DNA of 53,573 nt from an uncultured Oscillospiraceae bacterium (GTDB lineage Bacteria; Bacillota; Clostridia; Oscillospirales; Oscillospiraceae): assembly GCA_947589545.1 (NCBI GenBank), contig CANQBA010000021.1:1-53573 (forward strand). The letters are read 5' to 3'. Position 1 is the first letter of the stretch, and every line of letters starts with the position of its first letter. The notes beneath the pieces are model-generated. The model did no database searches and was not told where the DNA came from. It saw only the letters and a list, made by a program, of their open reading frames with translations. This document shows positions 31,374 to 39,708 of this stretch, in pieces. The translations under genes and the position numbers were made by a program.

Positions 31374-32170
31374 CTATTCCTCCCTGGGCGGCAGATAGAA
31401 AAGCCGCTCCATAACGACGAATTGATTGTTTTTATTCCTGTCCAGCGTCCGGGTAAAAGGTTTTTCCCAAACGCAGGTAATATCCGGTGGGGCCTCTTGC
31501 TCGCTGACGTAGACCCGGTGCCCCGTGTCCGCCAGAAGCCTCATAGCGGCCCAGAATTCGCCGGTGTCAAACTTTTCGCCGCCGTACCCCGTGGTATTGT
31601 TGTACGGCGGATCCGCGTAGATGACCGCCCCTGGCGGGATGGGCACGGCTCGATAATCCCCGCAGATAAATTCCGCGTCCATCAGCGTTTCCATATCACG
31701 GAGCAGTGACCGGCGGCTCTGCGCGGCATAATTCGTACCCTCGGCGTTCCTGGCGTATCCGCCAAACCACTTGCCGCCAAAGCTGCACCCAAAGCCCACA
31801 AACCCGGCAAGCACGGGATTTTCGGCCCGATGCTCACGGAGGTATTGATATTGCTCCGGGCTGACCGTCTCCGGCGGCGTCCACCCACACTGAAGTCCGT
31901 GGTACATGGCGATGAGGTACTGGTGCTTATCGTTCAGGATCTTCCGGGCAAAGCCCCGGACCCGACTCTCCACGGCGCAGGAGCCGCAGAAAAGGCTGAC
32001 AAAGCAGGAGTCCCCCCCCCGTCCGTCCGGAGCCAAAAGGGGAGCTATCGCGCCGGCTATCCTCGACTTCCCGCCCTGATATTGCGTGGCGCTCCCCCCC
32101 CCCTCAGTGTCGTATTGATGATTTCCGCGATCGCCGTGGCGATCCGGCTTTTTCCACCCACATACCGCAT
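31374..32170 (-). CDS. Dam-type DNA adenine methyltransferase, interrupted by G10 run (phase-variable or frameshifted)
   Basis: Translation should start at ATG 32170, two bases after the polymerase stop, with AAAGGA upstream: MRYVGGKSRIATAIAEIIN. This frame meets ten G at 32094-32103 and stops at 32057 after 37 codons. The rest of the enzyme is in the -1 frame: QYQGGKSRIAGAIAPLL, FVSLFCGSCAVES, VIYADPPYNNTTGY (the DPPY motif), KPFTRTLDRNKNNQFVV. Eleven or eight G would join both; so would a -1 slip on G. A second run of nine G (32012-32020) is in frame. As printed the gene is off unless a frameshift happens. Confidence 0.8.
32094..32103 (-). repeat. G10 homopolymer in the Dam-type gene
   Basis: Ten C on the plus strand (G on the coding strand), 66 bases into the gene, exactly where the reading frame breaks. 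Simple repeats of this length slip during replication, which makes on/off switching likely if the tract is real and not a sequencing artefact. Confidence 0.85.
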
Positions 32171-32172
32171 TT

Positions 32173-34176
32173 TTAGTCCTTTTTAAAATATTGTCCGACC
32201 CAGCCCTCGGCGTTGAGCGGCAGGCCCGGCGCCCAGGGAATTGGCTGGCGCATGAGGCTACACACCTGCTGGAGCATGGTCTTCTCGTCGGCCCAGGGGC
32301 GAGCGTCAATAACGACCTCGTCGTGGACGTGGAAAACGATGGGCAGCCCCGCCGCCTCCAGATTGTCGATGGCGTAGGCAAGACAGTCGCGGGCGATGGC
32401 CTGAACCACATTCTCGGTCAGCTTCCCGCCGTATGTCTCGATGCGGCGCCATTTCTTTGTCCCTTGCTCCTGGCCGGCGTAGCTGATGGACGGCTCGCCC
32501 CAGCGGTTTTGCCCGATCTTCGGGGATATGTAATAGAGCTTCCGCCCGGAGGGCAGCTGGATGGTCATGCAGTCGATGCCCTGCCCCGGGTCATACTCGC
32601 GGGCAAAGGTAAGGCACTCGACCCGCGCCCGCCCGCCGTTTTCAATGACCTGGAGCGCCGCCGCCTCCATCGCGTACCACAGCTCCCGGATGCCGCTGTT
32701 GGCCTGGCGCCACCGCGTCACAATGTCCTGCACCTCATCATCCGACAGCTCGTCGAGCTGGTGTCCGGTGTCCATCCGCCGCATAGCACCCACACCGCCC
32801 TGATAGCCCAGGGCCAACTCGGCCACCTTGCCCCGCTGCCGGAGGGCATACTCGGGATTGCCCTTGACGATCTTTTCGATGGGCACGCCAAACATCTGCG
32901 ACGCCGACGCCTCATAGATTTTCCCGTGCGTCCGAAAAACCTCCAGCTTCCACTCCTCCTGCGCCAGCCACGCGATGACCCGGGCCTCGATGGCCGAAAA
33001 GTCCGCGTCGATCAGCACGTTGCCCGGAGCGGCCACAAACGCCGTCCGGATAAGCTGTGACAGGGTATCGGATACGGAGCCATATACAAGCCGCAGGGCC
33101 GCCCTCTGGCGTGTCTTGACCAGATCCCGGGCCACGGGCAGCGCCTCCAGATACGTCCGGGGGAGATTCTGCACCTGCACCAAAGCCCCGGCCCACCGGC
33201 CCGTCCGATTGGCCTTGTAGTATTGCAAAAGCCCCCGCACCCGCCCGTCCGCGCAGACGCACGTCTCAAGGGCGTTGTACTTTTTTGTACTCGTCTTCCC
33301 CAGCTCCTGCCGTATCTCCAGGATGCGCCGAACCTCCGGAGAATTGCTCTCCCGCCCCAAAAGGCTGCTGACGTTATCCTTGGATAGGCTCGTGATCTCT
33401 TCCTCGTCGTCCGCGGACGCAGAATTGAGCCAGCGGATGAGCTGCTTGATGCTGTTTGGATTATCCAGCCCGCTTATCCGGCGGGCCTCCTCCAGAAGCT
33501 CCGTGTTCTCCTCCGCGCCGACAGCCAGGGCGCCCTGAACGAGATCCGTGTCCACGGCTACACCGCGGGCGTTGATGAGGAGATCCGTTTCCCACTGCCG
33601 CTGGATCCAGTCGGGGACGGGGAAAGCGGACAGCCGCCGCTCCACTTCCATCTCCGTGACAACATCCTGCCGGTTGTACTCCTTAAAGAGCTGCCATTTT
33701 TCCGGATCGTGCTGGGGGTAGTTCCGTGTCCGCCCGCCGTTTGCTTTTGTGGGGGCGCAGGGGACGCAGAAATAGCGGATAAGCGCTTTGCCGACGGAAT
33801 CCTTGCGTTTATCCTCCGGCAGCCCCAGTGCCGGCCCGATGCTCTCCAGGCTTGCCGGATAGCCGCAATAGAGGCCGTGCATACGGGTACACCGCCATTG
33901 ACCCGGCGGGAGCGCCCCAAAGTACTTTGAGAGACAGCCCCACTCAAACGAGGCGTTGTAGGCGTGCTTTATATATTCTGGACTTATGAGGGCCTGGTGT
34001 ATCCACGACGGCAGCACCTCGCCGCAAGCGATGTCGATGACCTCCACGGGGCCGCCGTCCAGGGAGTAGGCAAAAAGCAGGATGGCAAAATCGTCGCTCG
34101 CGATATATTTTTGCGCACCGGCAAGCTTGATGGGCACGCTGCTGTATGTCTCAAGGTCAATACTCAGATGGTGCAT
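32173..34176 (-). CDS. Family A DNA polymerase
   Basis: 667 residues from ATG 34176 after AAGGTGAGAGT. N-terminal 3-prime to 5-prime exonuclease: SIDLETYS (DxE) and EYNRQDVVTEMEVE. Polymerase motif A DADFSAIEARVIAWLA, motif B RGKVAELALGYQGG, motif C FHVHDEVVID. It replicates the phage genome with the clamp-like protein, the DUF2815 protein and VapE. It ends two bases before the Dam gene start. Confidence 0.95.
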   Translation of the reverse strand: MHHLSIDLETYSSVPIKLAGAQKYIASDDFAILLFAYSLDGGPVEVIDIACGEVLPSWIHQALISPEYIKHAYNASFEWGCLSKYFGALPPGQWRCTRMHGLYCGYPASLESIGPALGLPEDKRKDSVGKALIRYFCVPCAPTKANGGRTRNYPQHDPEKWQLFKEYNRQDVVTEMEVERRLSAFPVPDWIQRQWETDLLINARGVAVDTDLVQGALAVGAEENTELLEEARRISGLDNPNSIKQLIRWLNSASADDEEEITSLSKDNVSSLLGRESNSPEVRRILEIRQELGKTSTKKYNALETCVCADGRVRGLLQYYKANRTGRWAGALVQVQNLPRTYLEALPVARDLVKTRQRAALRLVYGSVSDTLSQLIRTAFVAAPGNVLIDADFSAIEARVIAWLAQEEWKLEVFRTHGKIYEASASQMFGVPIEKIVKGNPEYALRQRGKVAELALGYQGGVGAMRRMDTGHQLDELSDDEVQDIVTRWRQANSGIRELWYAMEAAALQVIENGGRARVECLTFAREYDPGQGIDCMTIQLPSGRKLYYISPKIGQNRWGEPSISYAGQEQGTKKWRRIETYGGKLTENVVQAIARDCLAYAIDNLEAAGLPIVFHVHDEVVIDARPWADEKTMLQQVCSLMRQPIPWAPGLPLNAEGWVGQYFKKD

Positions 34177-34180
34177 ACTC

Positions 34181-34564
34181 TCACCTTGCCTCCGGCCAGT
34201 ACACCGACGCAATCCCGTGGGCGTACTTATTCCCGCTCTTGTCATAGGCAAAATAGCGCTCTCCGGGCTGGACAGGTCTCTCCACACATGACGGGATGAC
34301 ACCGCTCACGTCCTGCGCCGGGCCGCCGCATTTGCAGGCGATTATAAACGGCGTAGGCTGGTGGGGCCGCCCGTGTGCGCCCCAGTCCTCAACGCCGTAT
34401 TCCAGCCCCATAGCCCAGGATCGCCCGCACTTTCTGCAGCGGTAGATCATGTGCCCGTGGATGCGCGGGGCGTCTCCGGCGGCGGACGCGCAAGCTTGAC
34501 GAGCTTCTGCCAAAGCCTTCTCAAAGAGACGCAGCCCTTCCGGCGTCTCACTCCTCCTTTTCAT
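34181..34564 (-). CDS. Phage zinc-binding protein (127 residues)
   Basis: Start MKRRSETPEGLRLFEKALA after GGAGGCAAGGC. Cys pairs CRKCGRSWAMG and ACKCGGPAQ suggest a zinc ribbon. The end has YFAYDKSGNKYAHGI. Placed just ahead of the polymerase. Function unknown. Confidence 0.65.
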   Translation of the reverse strand: MKRRSETPEGLRLFEKALAEARQACASAAGDAPRIHGHMIYRCRKCGRSWAMGLEYGVEDWGAHGRPHQPTPFIIACKCGGPAQDVSGVIPSCVERPVQPGERYFAYDKSGNKYAHGIASVYWPEAR

Positions 34565-34623
34565 GCCTTGCCTCCTTTCCCGTCACGCGGCGGAGCTGTA
34601 CCCCCGCCGCGTGTAAACGCGCT

Positions 34624-35403
34624 TCAGCCGCCGATGGGCGCGCCGCCGGTGATATATGCGATGTAGGCCGCGGGATCCACCCCCGCAGGGATCGTTGGAG
34701 CGGGGACGGTCGGAGAGGCATACCCAACAGCGGGAGCGGGGACGGCGTACCCCGCCGGAGCGGCAGGGGCCGGCGCCGCAGCGCCCCAGGGAGCCGTAGC
34801 AGGCGCGGATGCTACACCGCTGCCGGGGAGTCCGACAGGAGCGGCGCCCGGCTGCTCAAGTCCGGCAAAGTCGGACTCCGCGGATGCGCCGCCGGACAGC
34901 GGCTCACCCTCCGCAACCTTCAGGACATTGCCCAGGCCGCACCCGACGCCCTTCTTGCCCGCCGTGTTAAAGCCGAAGAAATTGACCGTCACGCGGGCAT
35001 ACATCCCGGAGTAGATGTCCTGGGGTGCCAGCTCCGTCCGGATGTTGGAAATATCCACCACCTGGGGCTTCTGCTCGCTGGAGGCGGTGAGGACGTAGTG
35101 CCCCTTGCACTCATCGCCGTAGGGCGTCCCATCCCCGCGCACGCCGTCACCGTCATGGATGATGTCGGGGATGACCGGGGGCCGGACACCGCCCCACTTT
35201 TTGTTGACCGCCTCGCGGGCCGCCGCCTCAAAGGAGGCGCGCAGATCCGCGACGGTCGCGGTGTCGGTCTTGGGGATGAGGAGGGTGACACTGTACTTGG
35301 CCTTGCCGTTAGGCTGGTTGGGGTTGACCCAGGGCGCGGTCAGATGGGCGTAGGACAGCCGGACAACGCCGGTGAGGGATTTGGTCGCAATGTTCTGATA
35401 CAT
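34624..35403 (-). CDS. DUF2815 family ssDNA-binding protein
   Basis: 259 residues. N-terminal domain with VVRLSYAHLTAPWV, KYSVTLLIPKTDT, VVDISNIRTELAPQDIYSG and ARVTVNFFGFN is the DUF2815 pattern, an OB-fold protein related to T7 gp2.5. The last 90 residues are Ala/Pro-rich and flexible. It should coat single-stranded DNA at the fork; the tail may bind partners. Ribosome binding site AAAAGGAGAAAAAAAC. Confidence 0.9.
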   Translation of the reverse strand: MYQNIATKSLTGVVRLSYAHLTAPWVNPNQPNGKAKYSVTLLIPKTDTATVADLRASFEAAAREAVNKKWGGVRPPVIPDIIHDGDGVRGDGTPYGDECKGHYVLTASSEQKPQVVDISNIRTELAPQDIYSGMYARVTVNFFGFNTAGKKGVGCGLGNVLKVAEGEPLSGGASAESDFAGLEQPGAAPVGLPGSGVASAPATAPWGAAAPAPAAPAGYAVPAPAVGYASPTVPAPTIPAGVDPAAYIAYITGGAPIGG

Positions 35404-35423
35404 GTTTTTTTCTCCTTTTCGTT

Positions 35424-35771
35424 TTATTCGTTTTTCGCATTTACGGGTATCGCGTTAAGGATGTCAAGCACGCTGTCCAGCTTCCGGAGGATCTCCGGCA
35501 GCTCCTGGGCGTACTCTTCGCCGCAACCCGCGGCGTAAGTGTTTACGACGCGGCGCAGGGCGGCTTCTATTCCGATTTTCTTGATCAACAGGGTTCGCCG
35601 GATCTTTTCCGGCTCATCCTCCGCGGTGTCCACGAGTACTTTCAAGACGGAGACCATAAGGTCTTCCCGTGCCGTACTCACGATCTCGTTCTCGTAGAGC
35701 CGCTGTTTCAGCTCGGCGCACCGATTCTCGATTTCATTCGCCATGTTATTTATGTCTCCTTTTGTCGCCAT
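35424..35771 (-). CDS. Small helical phage protein with duplicated start
   Basis: 115 residues (106 from the second start). The first 27 bp, including ribosome binding site and ATG, are a tandem duplication: ATG at 35771 and ATG at 35744, each with AAAAGGAGAC upstream, giving MATKGDINN and then MANEIENR in the same frame. The rest is helical (LYENEIVSTAREDLMVSVL, EEYAQELPEILRKLDSVL). Unknown function. Confidence 0.7.
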   Translation of the reverse strand: MATKGDINNMANEIENRCAELKQRLYENEIVSTAREDLMVSVLKVLVDTAEDEPEKIRRTLLIKKIGIEAALRRVVNTYAAGCGEEYAQELPEILRKLDSVLDILNAIPVNAKNE

Positions 35772-35792
35772 GTTATTTGTGTCTCCTTTTGT
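35739..35792 (-). repeat. 27-bp tandem duplication of a ribosome binding site and start codon
   Basis: Copies 35739-35765 and 35766-35792 differ at one base. Each holds AAAAGGAGAC and an ATG. Because 27 is divisible by three the frame is kept. Translation could begin at either ATG. Confidence 0.85.
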
Positions 35793-36357
35793 CCCTCGCT
35801 TCCGGATCCCTTGTTGGCAAAACCAGCGCCTTTTGCGTCCGCTTGAAGTCGGAAATCACAGCAGCGTTGCGCGGGTTCGCAAATAATTCGATCTTAACGG
35901 GTTCCGCCGGGTCAAAGGTCGAAAGCGCCCCCGCCAGGAGCTTCGGCGAGAACCAGAGGACGGCGTCCGGCGTGCCGCTGGGATAGAGCTTCATGAGGTC
36001 AGCTTCCAAGTAGCCCTCCGGGATCTCCAGCTCGTGCCGCTCGCCGGTGGCCTCAACAGTGACAATGATGTTCGAGCCGCTACACACCAGCACAGGATCC
36101 GTGGTTTTGACCTTGCGGATGGGGTTGACAACCGGCATGACAATGTCAAAAAAGCCGCTGGAGCTTTCCAGGATCGGCTCCCAGACGGAGCAGACGGAGG
36201 CGCCGTTCAGGGCCGTGGCGCAGACCTCCCCCGGCTTGCAGGCCAGTCGAACTATGCCGTTATCGGCGTACCTCCGGCGGTCATAGGGCGCGGAAATGAC
36301 TTTCGCCATTTTCATGATGCGGTTAAAACTCGCCGCGCTGAGTTTCACGAATTCCAT
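35773..36357 (-). CDS. Sliding-clamp-like protein (short)
   Basis: 194 residues. The C-terminal third has FSPKLLAGALSTFDPAEP, VKIELFANPRNAAVIS and KALVLPTR, the order seen in domain III of the bacterial DNA polymerase III beta clamp (F..K.L..AL, a strand with Pro/Asn, then V.P.R). The N-terminal half (LSAASFNRIMKMAKVIS, VCATALNGASVCSVW) fits a clamp half. It is about half the length of a full clamp. A clamp-like processivity factor for the polymerase three genes further on is likely but not proven. Confidence 0.5.
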   Translation of the reverse strand: MEFVKLSAASFNRIMKMAKVISAPYDRRRYADNGIVRLACKPGEVCATALNGASVCSVWEPILESSSGFFDIVMPVVNPIRKVKTTDPVLVCSGSNIIVTVEATGERHELEIPEGYLEADLMKLYPSGTPDAVLWFSPKLLAGALSTFDPAEPVKIELFANPRNAAVISDFKRTQKALVLPTRDPEARDKRRHK

Positions 36358-36600
36358 TCACCTTGCCTCCTGATCTGCGGCGCGCACGTCGGCTAAACGC
36401 CGATACGGGAAAATCGCCAGTACCTCACAGACCGCGTTCAGGGACTTCCGAAACACGGAGAAGTCCACGCCGTCCGGGCAGTCCACGTTGCAAACCACAT
36501 GCGTGAGCGTCTGCCGGTCGATGATCTCATCGCATTTGAGACGGTCAAAGGCGTGGGGATTCCGTTCAAGCTCCCACTCGATAAATTTTTGCTTGCCCAT
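36358..36600 (-). CDS. Small phage protein (80 residues), unknown
   Basis: Start MGKQKFIEWELERNPHAFD. Basic/acidic mix with strand-like CNVDCPDGVDFSVF. It ends directly at the start of the clamp-like gene. No domain recognised. Confidence 0.6.
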   Translation of the reverse strand: MGKQKFIEWELERNPHAFDRLKCDEIIDRQTLTHVVCNVDCPDGVDFSVFRKSLNAVCEVLAIFPYRRLADVRAADQEAR

Positions 36601-36612
36601 TTTCGTTGCCTC

Positions 36613-36978
36613 CTAAAGTGTGTCGTTGATCACTTTGACCTGCCTGTCCAGGGCGCGGGCCAGCTTCTGTCGGTCGATGCGCCCGCCGGATCGCAGGCCC
36701 TCCACTAAGGCCACCAGCTCCATTTGGACGGCGCAGAGAATCTGGCGGTAGTTATCGCAATCCAGCTCGTAGTGATCAGCCTCGGGGTCGTAGCATTTCT
36801 GCGCGGTCTCATCGATGACATAATCCGCAAGACGGTCAAACCAATTCGCCATCTCATCCCCCAGCCGCTCCCGCAGGATGCGCTCCATTGCGACGCGCTC
36901 CTCATCGGCGGTGCTGTCAAAGTTGGCGTGCGGGATAATGATATCCTCGTGAGATCCGTCGGGGAAATGTATCCTCAT
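36613..36978 (-). CDS. Phage protein of 121 residues, unknown
   Basis: Start MRIHFPDGSHEDIIIPHANF, overlapping the DUF2800 stop (ATGA). Helical C-terminal half (CAVQMELVALVEGLRSGG). The function is not clear. Confidence 0.6.
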   Translation of the reverse strand: MRIHFPDGSHEDIIIPHANFDSTADEERVAMERILRERLGDEMANWFDRLADYVIDETAQKCYDPEADHYELDCDNYRQILCAVQMELVALVEGLRSGGRIDRQKLARALDRQVKVINDTL

Positions 36979-38204
36979 GTGGCGTCCACCCCCGCAAAAT
37001 CCGCCTCCGCGGCGCTGTATGGGGGCCGCTTGTCGCTTGCGGGTACGAGGGTAGGCTTGCCCACCGGCTTGATGACCTGGTCGCCCAGGATCTCCGCAAA
37101 GCTCTTTTTACCCATGAGCTTTTCGATTTCGGACAGGGACAGCGGTTCACGCTTGTACAAGACGGCCTCGTTGTATCCGCACTTGACCAGGGTGTTGATG
37201 GCCCTATCGGTGTCGGCAAACGCCCGGTTCGACCGGCCGGCTACACACTTGTAGCCGGGGATCTCGCGGCCGGCCAGCAGCGCCGAAAGCGCATACTCCT
37301 GTAAGTCCTTGTACCAGGCTATCAGCTCCGCGCCGCGGGTAAGCAGGTCGCCCACCTCCTCGTCGGTCAACAGTCCGGACGTATCCGCGCCGCCGTCCTG
37401 CTCGATTTGCTCAAGGCGCTCCGGCGTCGCCTTCCCGGCGGGCACGCAATCCTTGAACTCCTCCAGCGCCGTGTTGATATTCGCCCGCGCCCGGCAGAGG
37501 GATCGCCCCCGGCAAAACCGGCAGTGTTCGCCCGGCGTAAAGGTGCCCATACCGTAAAAGGCCAGCTCGGCGGCGGGCTTGATAGACGCACCCCACGCCA
37601 AAAGCTCCTCCACGGTGATCTCCTCCTCAGAGACGTCCTCGGTGATACGCGGCTGGATGATTGCCATTTTTATCCGCTTTATCCGATCCCCGTAGATGGG
37701 CCGGAATTTCTTCAGCGCCCCCAGACCGTAAAGCCGCATTTGGGGATTTTCAACGGCGCTGACTTCCACGCCCCGCCCGTGCTTATAATCCACCACCTGC
37801 AAGAGATCCCCGCCGAACATGATGCAGTCCGCCGTCCCAAAGCCCTCCGGCGCCCAATCGTCGTAGGGGACTTCCACCTCAAAGGCCGCGAACGGCATCT
37901 CGTCGTACACCATAGACATCCGGTGCAGGGAGTCCACATAAAACTTACCTGTCCGGAGCATTTCCGGGTCATACTGCGGCTCAGCCTGGAGCTTCTCCAG
38001 CTCCTCAAGATAGACGCTCCTCTTCATGGTTGTGAAGTGCTTGCGGGCCATAAGCTCGCAGATGCTGTGGGCCAGCGCGCCCTCCTCCGTGTAAACGGAG
38101 GACTCCACCGGCAGCCCCTCCTCAAACCGTGGGGCCGCCGTACACTTCAGCCACCGGTGCGCCGCAGACGCGGACAACAGCGCGTGTCTTTTCTCCTCAG
38201 CCAT
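36975..38204 (-). CDS. DUF2800 PD-(D/E)xK nuclease
   Basis: 409 residues from ATG 38204; the longer frame starts at a TTG without a site. Conserved SASAAHRWLKCTAAP, HSICELMARKHF, FGTADCIMFGGDLLQVVDYKHG (the D...D.K nuclease core), then CRFCRGRSLCRARAN (Cys for an Fe-S cluster) as in Cas4/RecB-like enzymes. DUF2800 proteins are standard in clostridial early operons and probably process DNA ends. Confidence 0.88.
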   Translation of the reverse strand: MAEEKRHALLSASAAHRWLKCTAAPRFEEGLPVESSVYTEEGALAHSICELMARKHFTTMKRSVYLEELEKLQAEPQYDPEMLRTGKFYVDSLHRMSMVYDEMPFAAFEVEVPYDDWAPEGFGTADCIMFGGDLLQVVDYKHGRGVEVSAVENPQMRLYGLGALKKFRPIYGDRIKRIKMAIIQPRITEDVSEEEITVEELLAWGASIKPAAELAFYGMGTFTPGEHCRFCRGRSLCRARANINTALEEFKDCVPAGKATPERLEQIEQDGGADTSGLLTDEEVGDLLTRGAELIAWYKDLQEYALSALLAGREIPGYKCVAGRSNRAFADTDRAINTLVKCGYNEAVLYKREPLSLSEIEKLMGKKSFAEILGDQVIKPVGKPTLVPASDKRPPYSAAEADFAGVDAT

Positions 38205-38223
38205 ACTCGCCTCCAAGTACGCC

Positions 38224-38760
38224 TCAGATGTTCGCGCCCAGGGCGCGGAGGCCCGCCGCGAACGCCGGGTAGTTCTCCCGCTTGAGCTGGGTTATGGCCT
38301 GCACGCCAAATTGCTTGAGCAGATCCATAACGTCCGCCATGCGCCCGGCCATAACAAGCCCGGAGCCGGCACGCGAGAGCGTTTCGATGGTGATAGTGGA
38401 TTCAGCCGCCGCAGGAGCCGGTGCGGGAGCGGGAGCCGGCGCAGGCGCCTGGACGGGTGCAACGGGCGTCACGGGAGCCGCGGGAGCGGGAGCCACAGGG
38501 GCCGGAGCAATGGGGGCCGCGGGAGTCGCAGGGACGGCCACAGGGGCCGCGGACTCGGGGGCCTTTTTCGTGCGCGTCCTTTTGATGGTCGCGGGGGCGG
38601 ACTCCGCCGGTGCCTGGGCCGGAGCGTTCGCGGGAGCCTCGGCGGCGGCATCGGCAGTGACGCTACACGCCGACGCTTCGGCGATTTGCGCCAGCCGCTG
38701 CAGGTCGGCCACCGCATCCGACGCGACTTCGCTCTCGATGGTAATGTTGATTCTGATCAT
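38224..38760 (-). CDS. Ala/Pro-linker phage protein (178 residues)
   Basis: Start MIRINITIESEVASDAVADL after AGAGGAGGCAATCACA. The middle (about 60 residues) is low-complexity Ala/Pro; the end DLLKQFGVQAITQLKRENY, PAFAAGLRALGANI is a conserved helix pair. Likely a two-part adaptor. Function unknown; placed in front of DUF2800. Confidence 0.65.
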   Translation of the reverse strand: MIRINITIESEVASDAVADLQRLAQIAEASACSVTADAAAEAPANAPAQAPAESAPATIKRTRTKKAPESAAPVAVPATPAAPIAPAPVAPAPAAPVTPVAPVQAPAPAPAPAPAPAAAESTITIETLSRAGSGLVMAGRMADVMDLLKQFGVQAITQLKRENYPAFAAGLRALGANI

Positions 38761-38780
38761 TGTGATTGCCTCCTCTGTTG

Positions 38781-39548
38781 TTAAGATGATTTTGTGTTTC
38801 GGATAACCGCGCTCCAGCTTTGGGCGTGGGCGACAACGGAACGGGAATAGCGGGAGCTTGTATATCCGTCACTCCACTGTCTCCTTGCACTGGCTGCCCC
38901 GCAGTTATAGGCCATGAGCGCTAAATTCCAATCCTCGTAGTCCTTGAGGTGCCCGCTGAGGATGTAAACGCCGGCCTCGATATTCCCCTCCGGCGTCTCC
39001 GGATCGATGCCCAGATCACGCAGCCAGTCAAAATTAACCCGGTTTATCTGCATAAGGCCCAGGCAAAGGCCATTGTCCGCCTCCGGGTCAAAGGTGCTTT
39101 CCGCCTCAGCTACGGCCAGGGCCAGCTCAAAGGGCACGCCGTATTTTTCGCAGGCCTCCTGCATAACCAGCTGGAGCTTACCGTCCAGGGGGATGTCGTC
39201 ATAGACCGCATACTCCAGCGTTTCCGGTGCCGCCGGCGTGTCCGCCTCCGGCGCGATCTCCGCCCGGATTTCCCACTGCGCTGTGGTCGGCGCGATCTCC
39301 ACGGTTTTCTGTTCCTCCGCGGGAGCGGCCGGGACTTCCGCCTTTTTGTCTGCCTGGATTTCCCACGACGCCGTTTCAGCGGGCTGCGGCGCCTCGGGGC
39401 CGCTGGTCATCCCGGGATTGTCTGGCGCTTCGGTGTCCTCGCTGTTGATTGCCAGCGCCACCGCCAGGGCGATCACGAGTACATACCCCACGAGCCAAAG
39501 GATCAGGGCCGTGCCGAACGCCCGGCGCGGCTTTGCGTCATTCTGCAT
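38781..39548 (-). CDS. Membrane-anchored lytic transglycosylase (SLT)
   Basis: 255 residues. One membrane helix near residues 14-34 (LWLVGYVLVIALAVALAIN), a charged linker with a repeated W-E-I-(Q/R)-A unit, then an SLT domain: AVAEAESTFDP (the catalytic Glu), LGLMQI, EAGVYIL and ALMAYNCGAASAR. It would cleave peptidoglycan from the outer face of the membrane. In phages such genes are usually in the tail or lysis set; here it is the third gene of the early operon. Effects on host envelope or phage entry at the start of infection are conceivable. Confidence 0.88.
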   Translation of the reverse strand: MQNDAKPRRAFGTALILWLVGYVLVIALAVALAINSEDTEAPDNPGMTSGPEAPQPAETASWEIQADKKAEVPAAPAEEQKTVEIAPTTAQWEIRAEIAPEADTPAAPETLEYAVYDDIPLDGKLQLVMQEACEKYGVPFELALAVAEAESTFDPEADNGLCLGLMQINRVNFDWLRDLGIDPETPEGNIEAGVYILSGHLKDYEDWNLALMAYNCGAASARRQWSDGYTSSRYSRSVVAHAQSWSAVIRNTKSS

Positions 39549-39708
39549 TTTGATACCTCCGATTTTTCAGCCAGTCTTCAAAGGCCCGCACGTTCTCGGG
39601 ATCCTCAAAAAACCGCTCTGTTGCCGCCAGGGTTGTCCTGGATAAGTTTTTGACGTCCGGTTTCGGTATTTTCGAGACGTCAATGCCGCTCGACCGGCCG
39701 GCGCTCAT
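39538..39708 (-). CDS. Small phage protein (56 residues)
   Basis: From ATG 39708, overlapping the Cro-like stop (ATGA), and its stop overlaps the ATG of the transglycosylase gene. Sequence MSAGRSSGIDVSKIPKPDV, KNLSRTTLAATERFF, EDPENVRAFEDWLKNRRY. The helical part looks like a small adaptor. Function unknown. Confidence 0.7.
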   Translation of the reverse strand: MSAGRSSGIDVSKIPKPDVKNLSRTTLAATERFFEDPENVRAFEDWLKNRRYQNAE

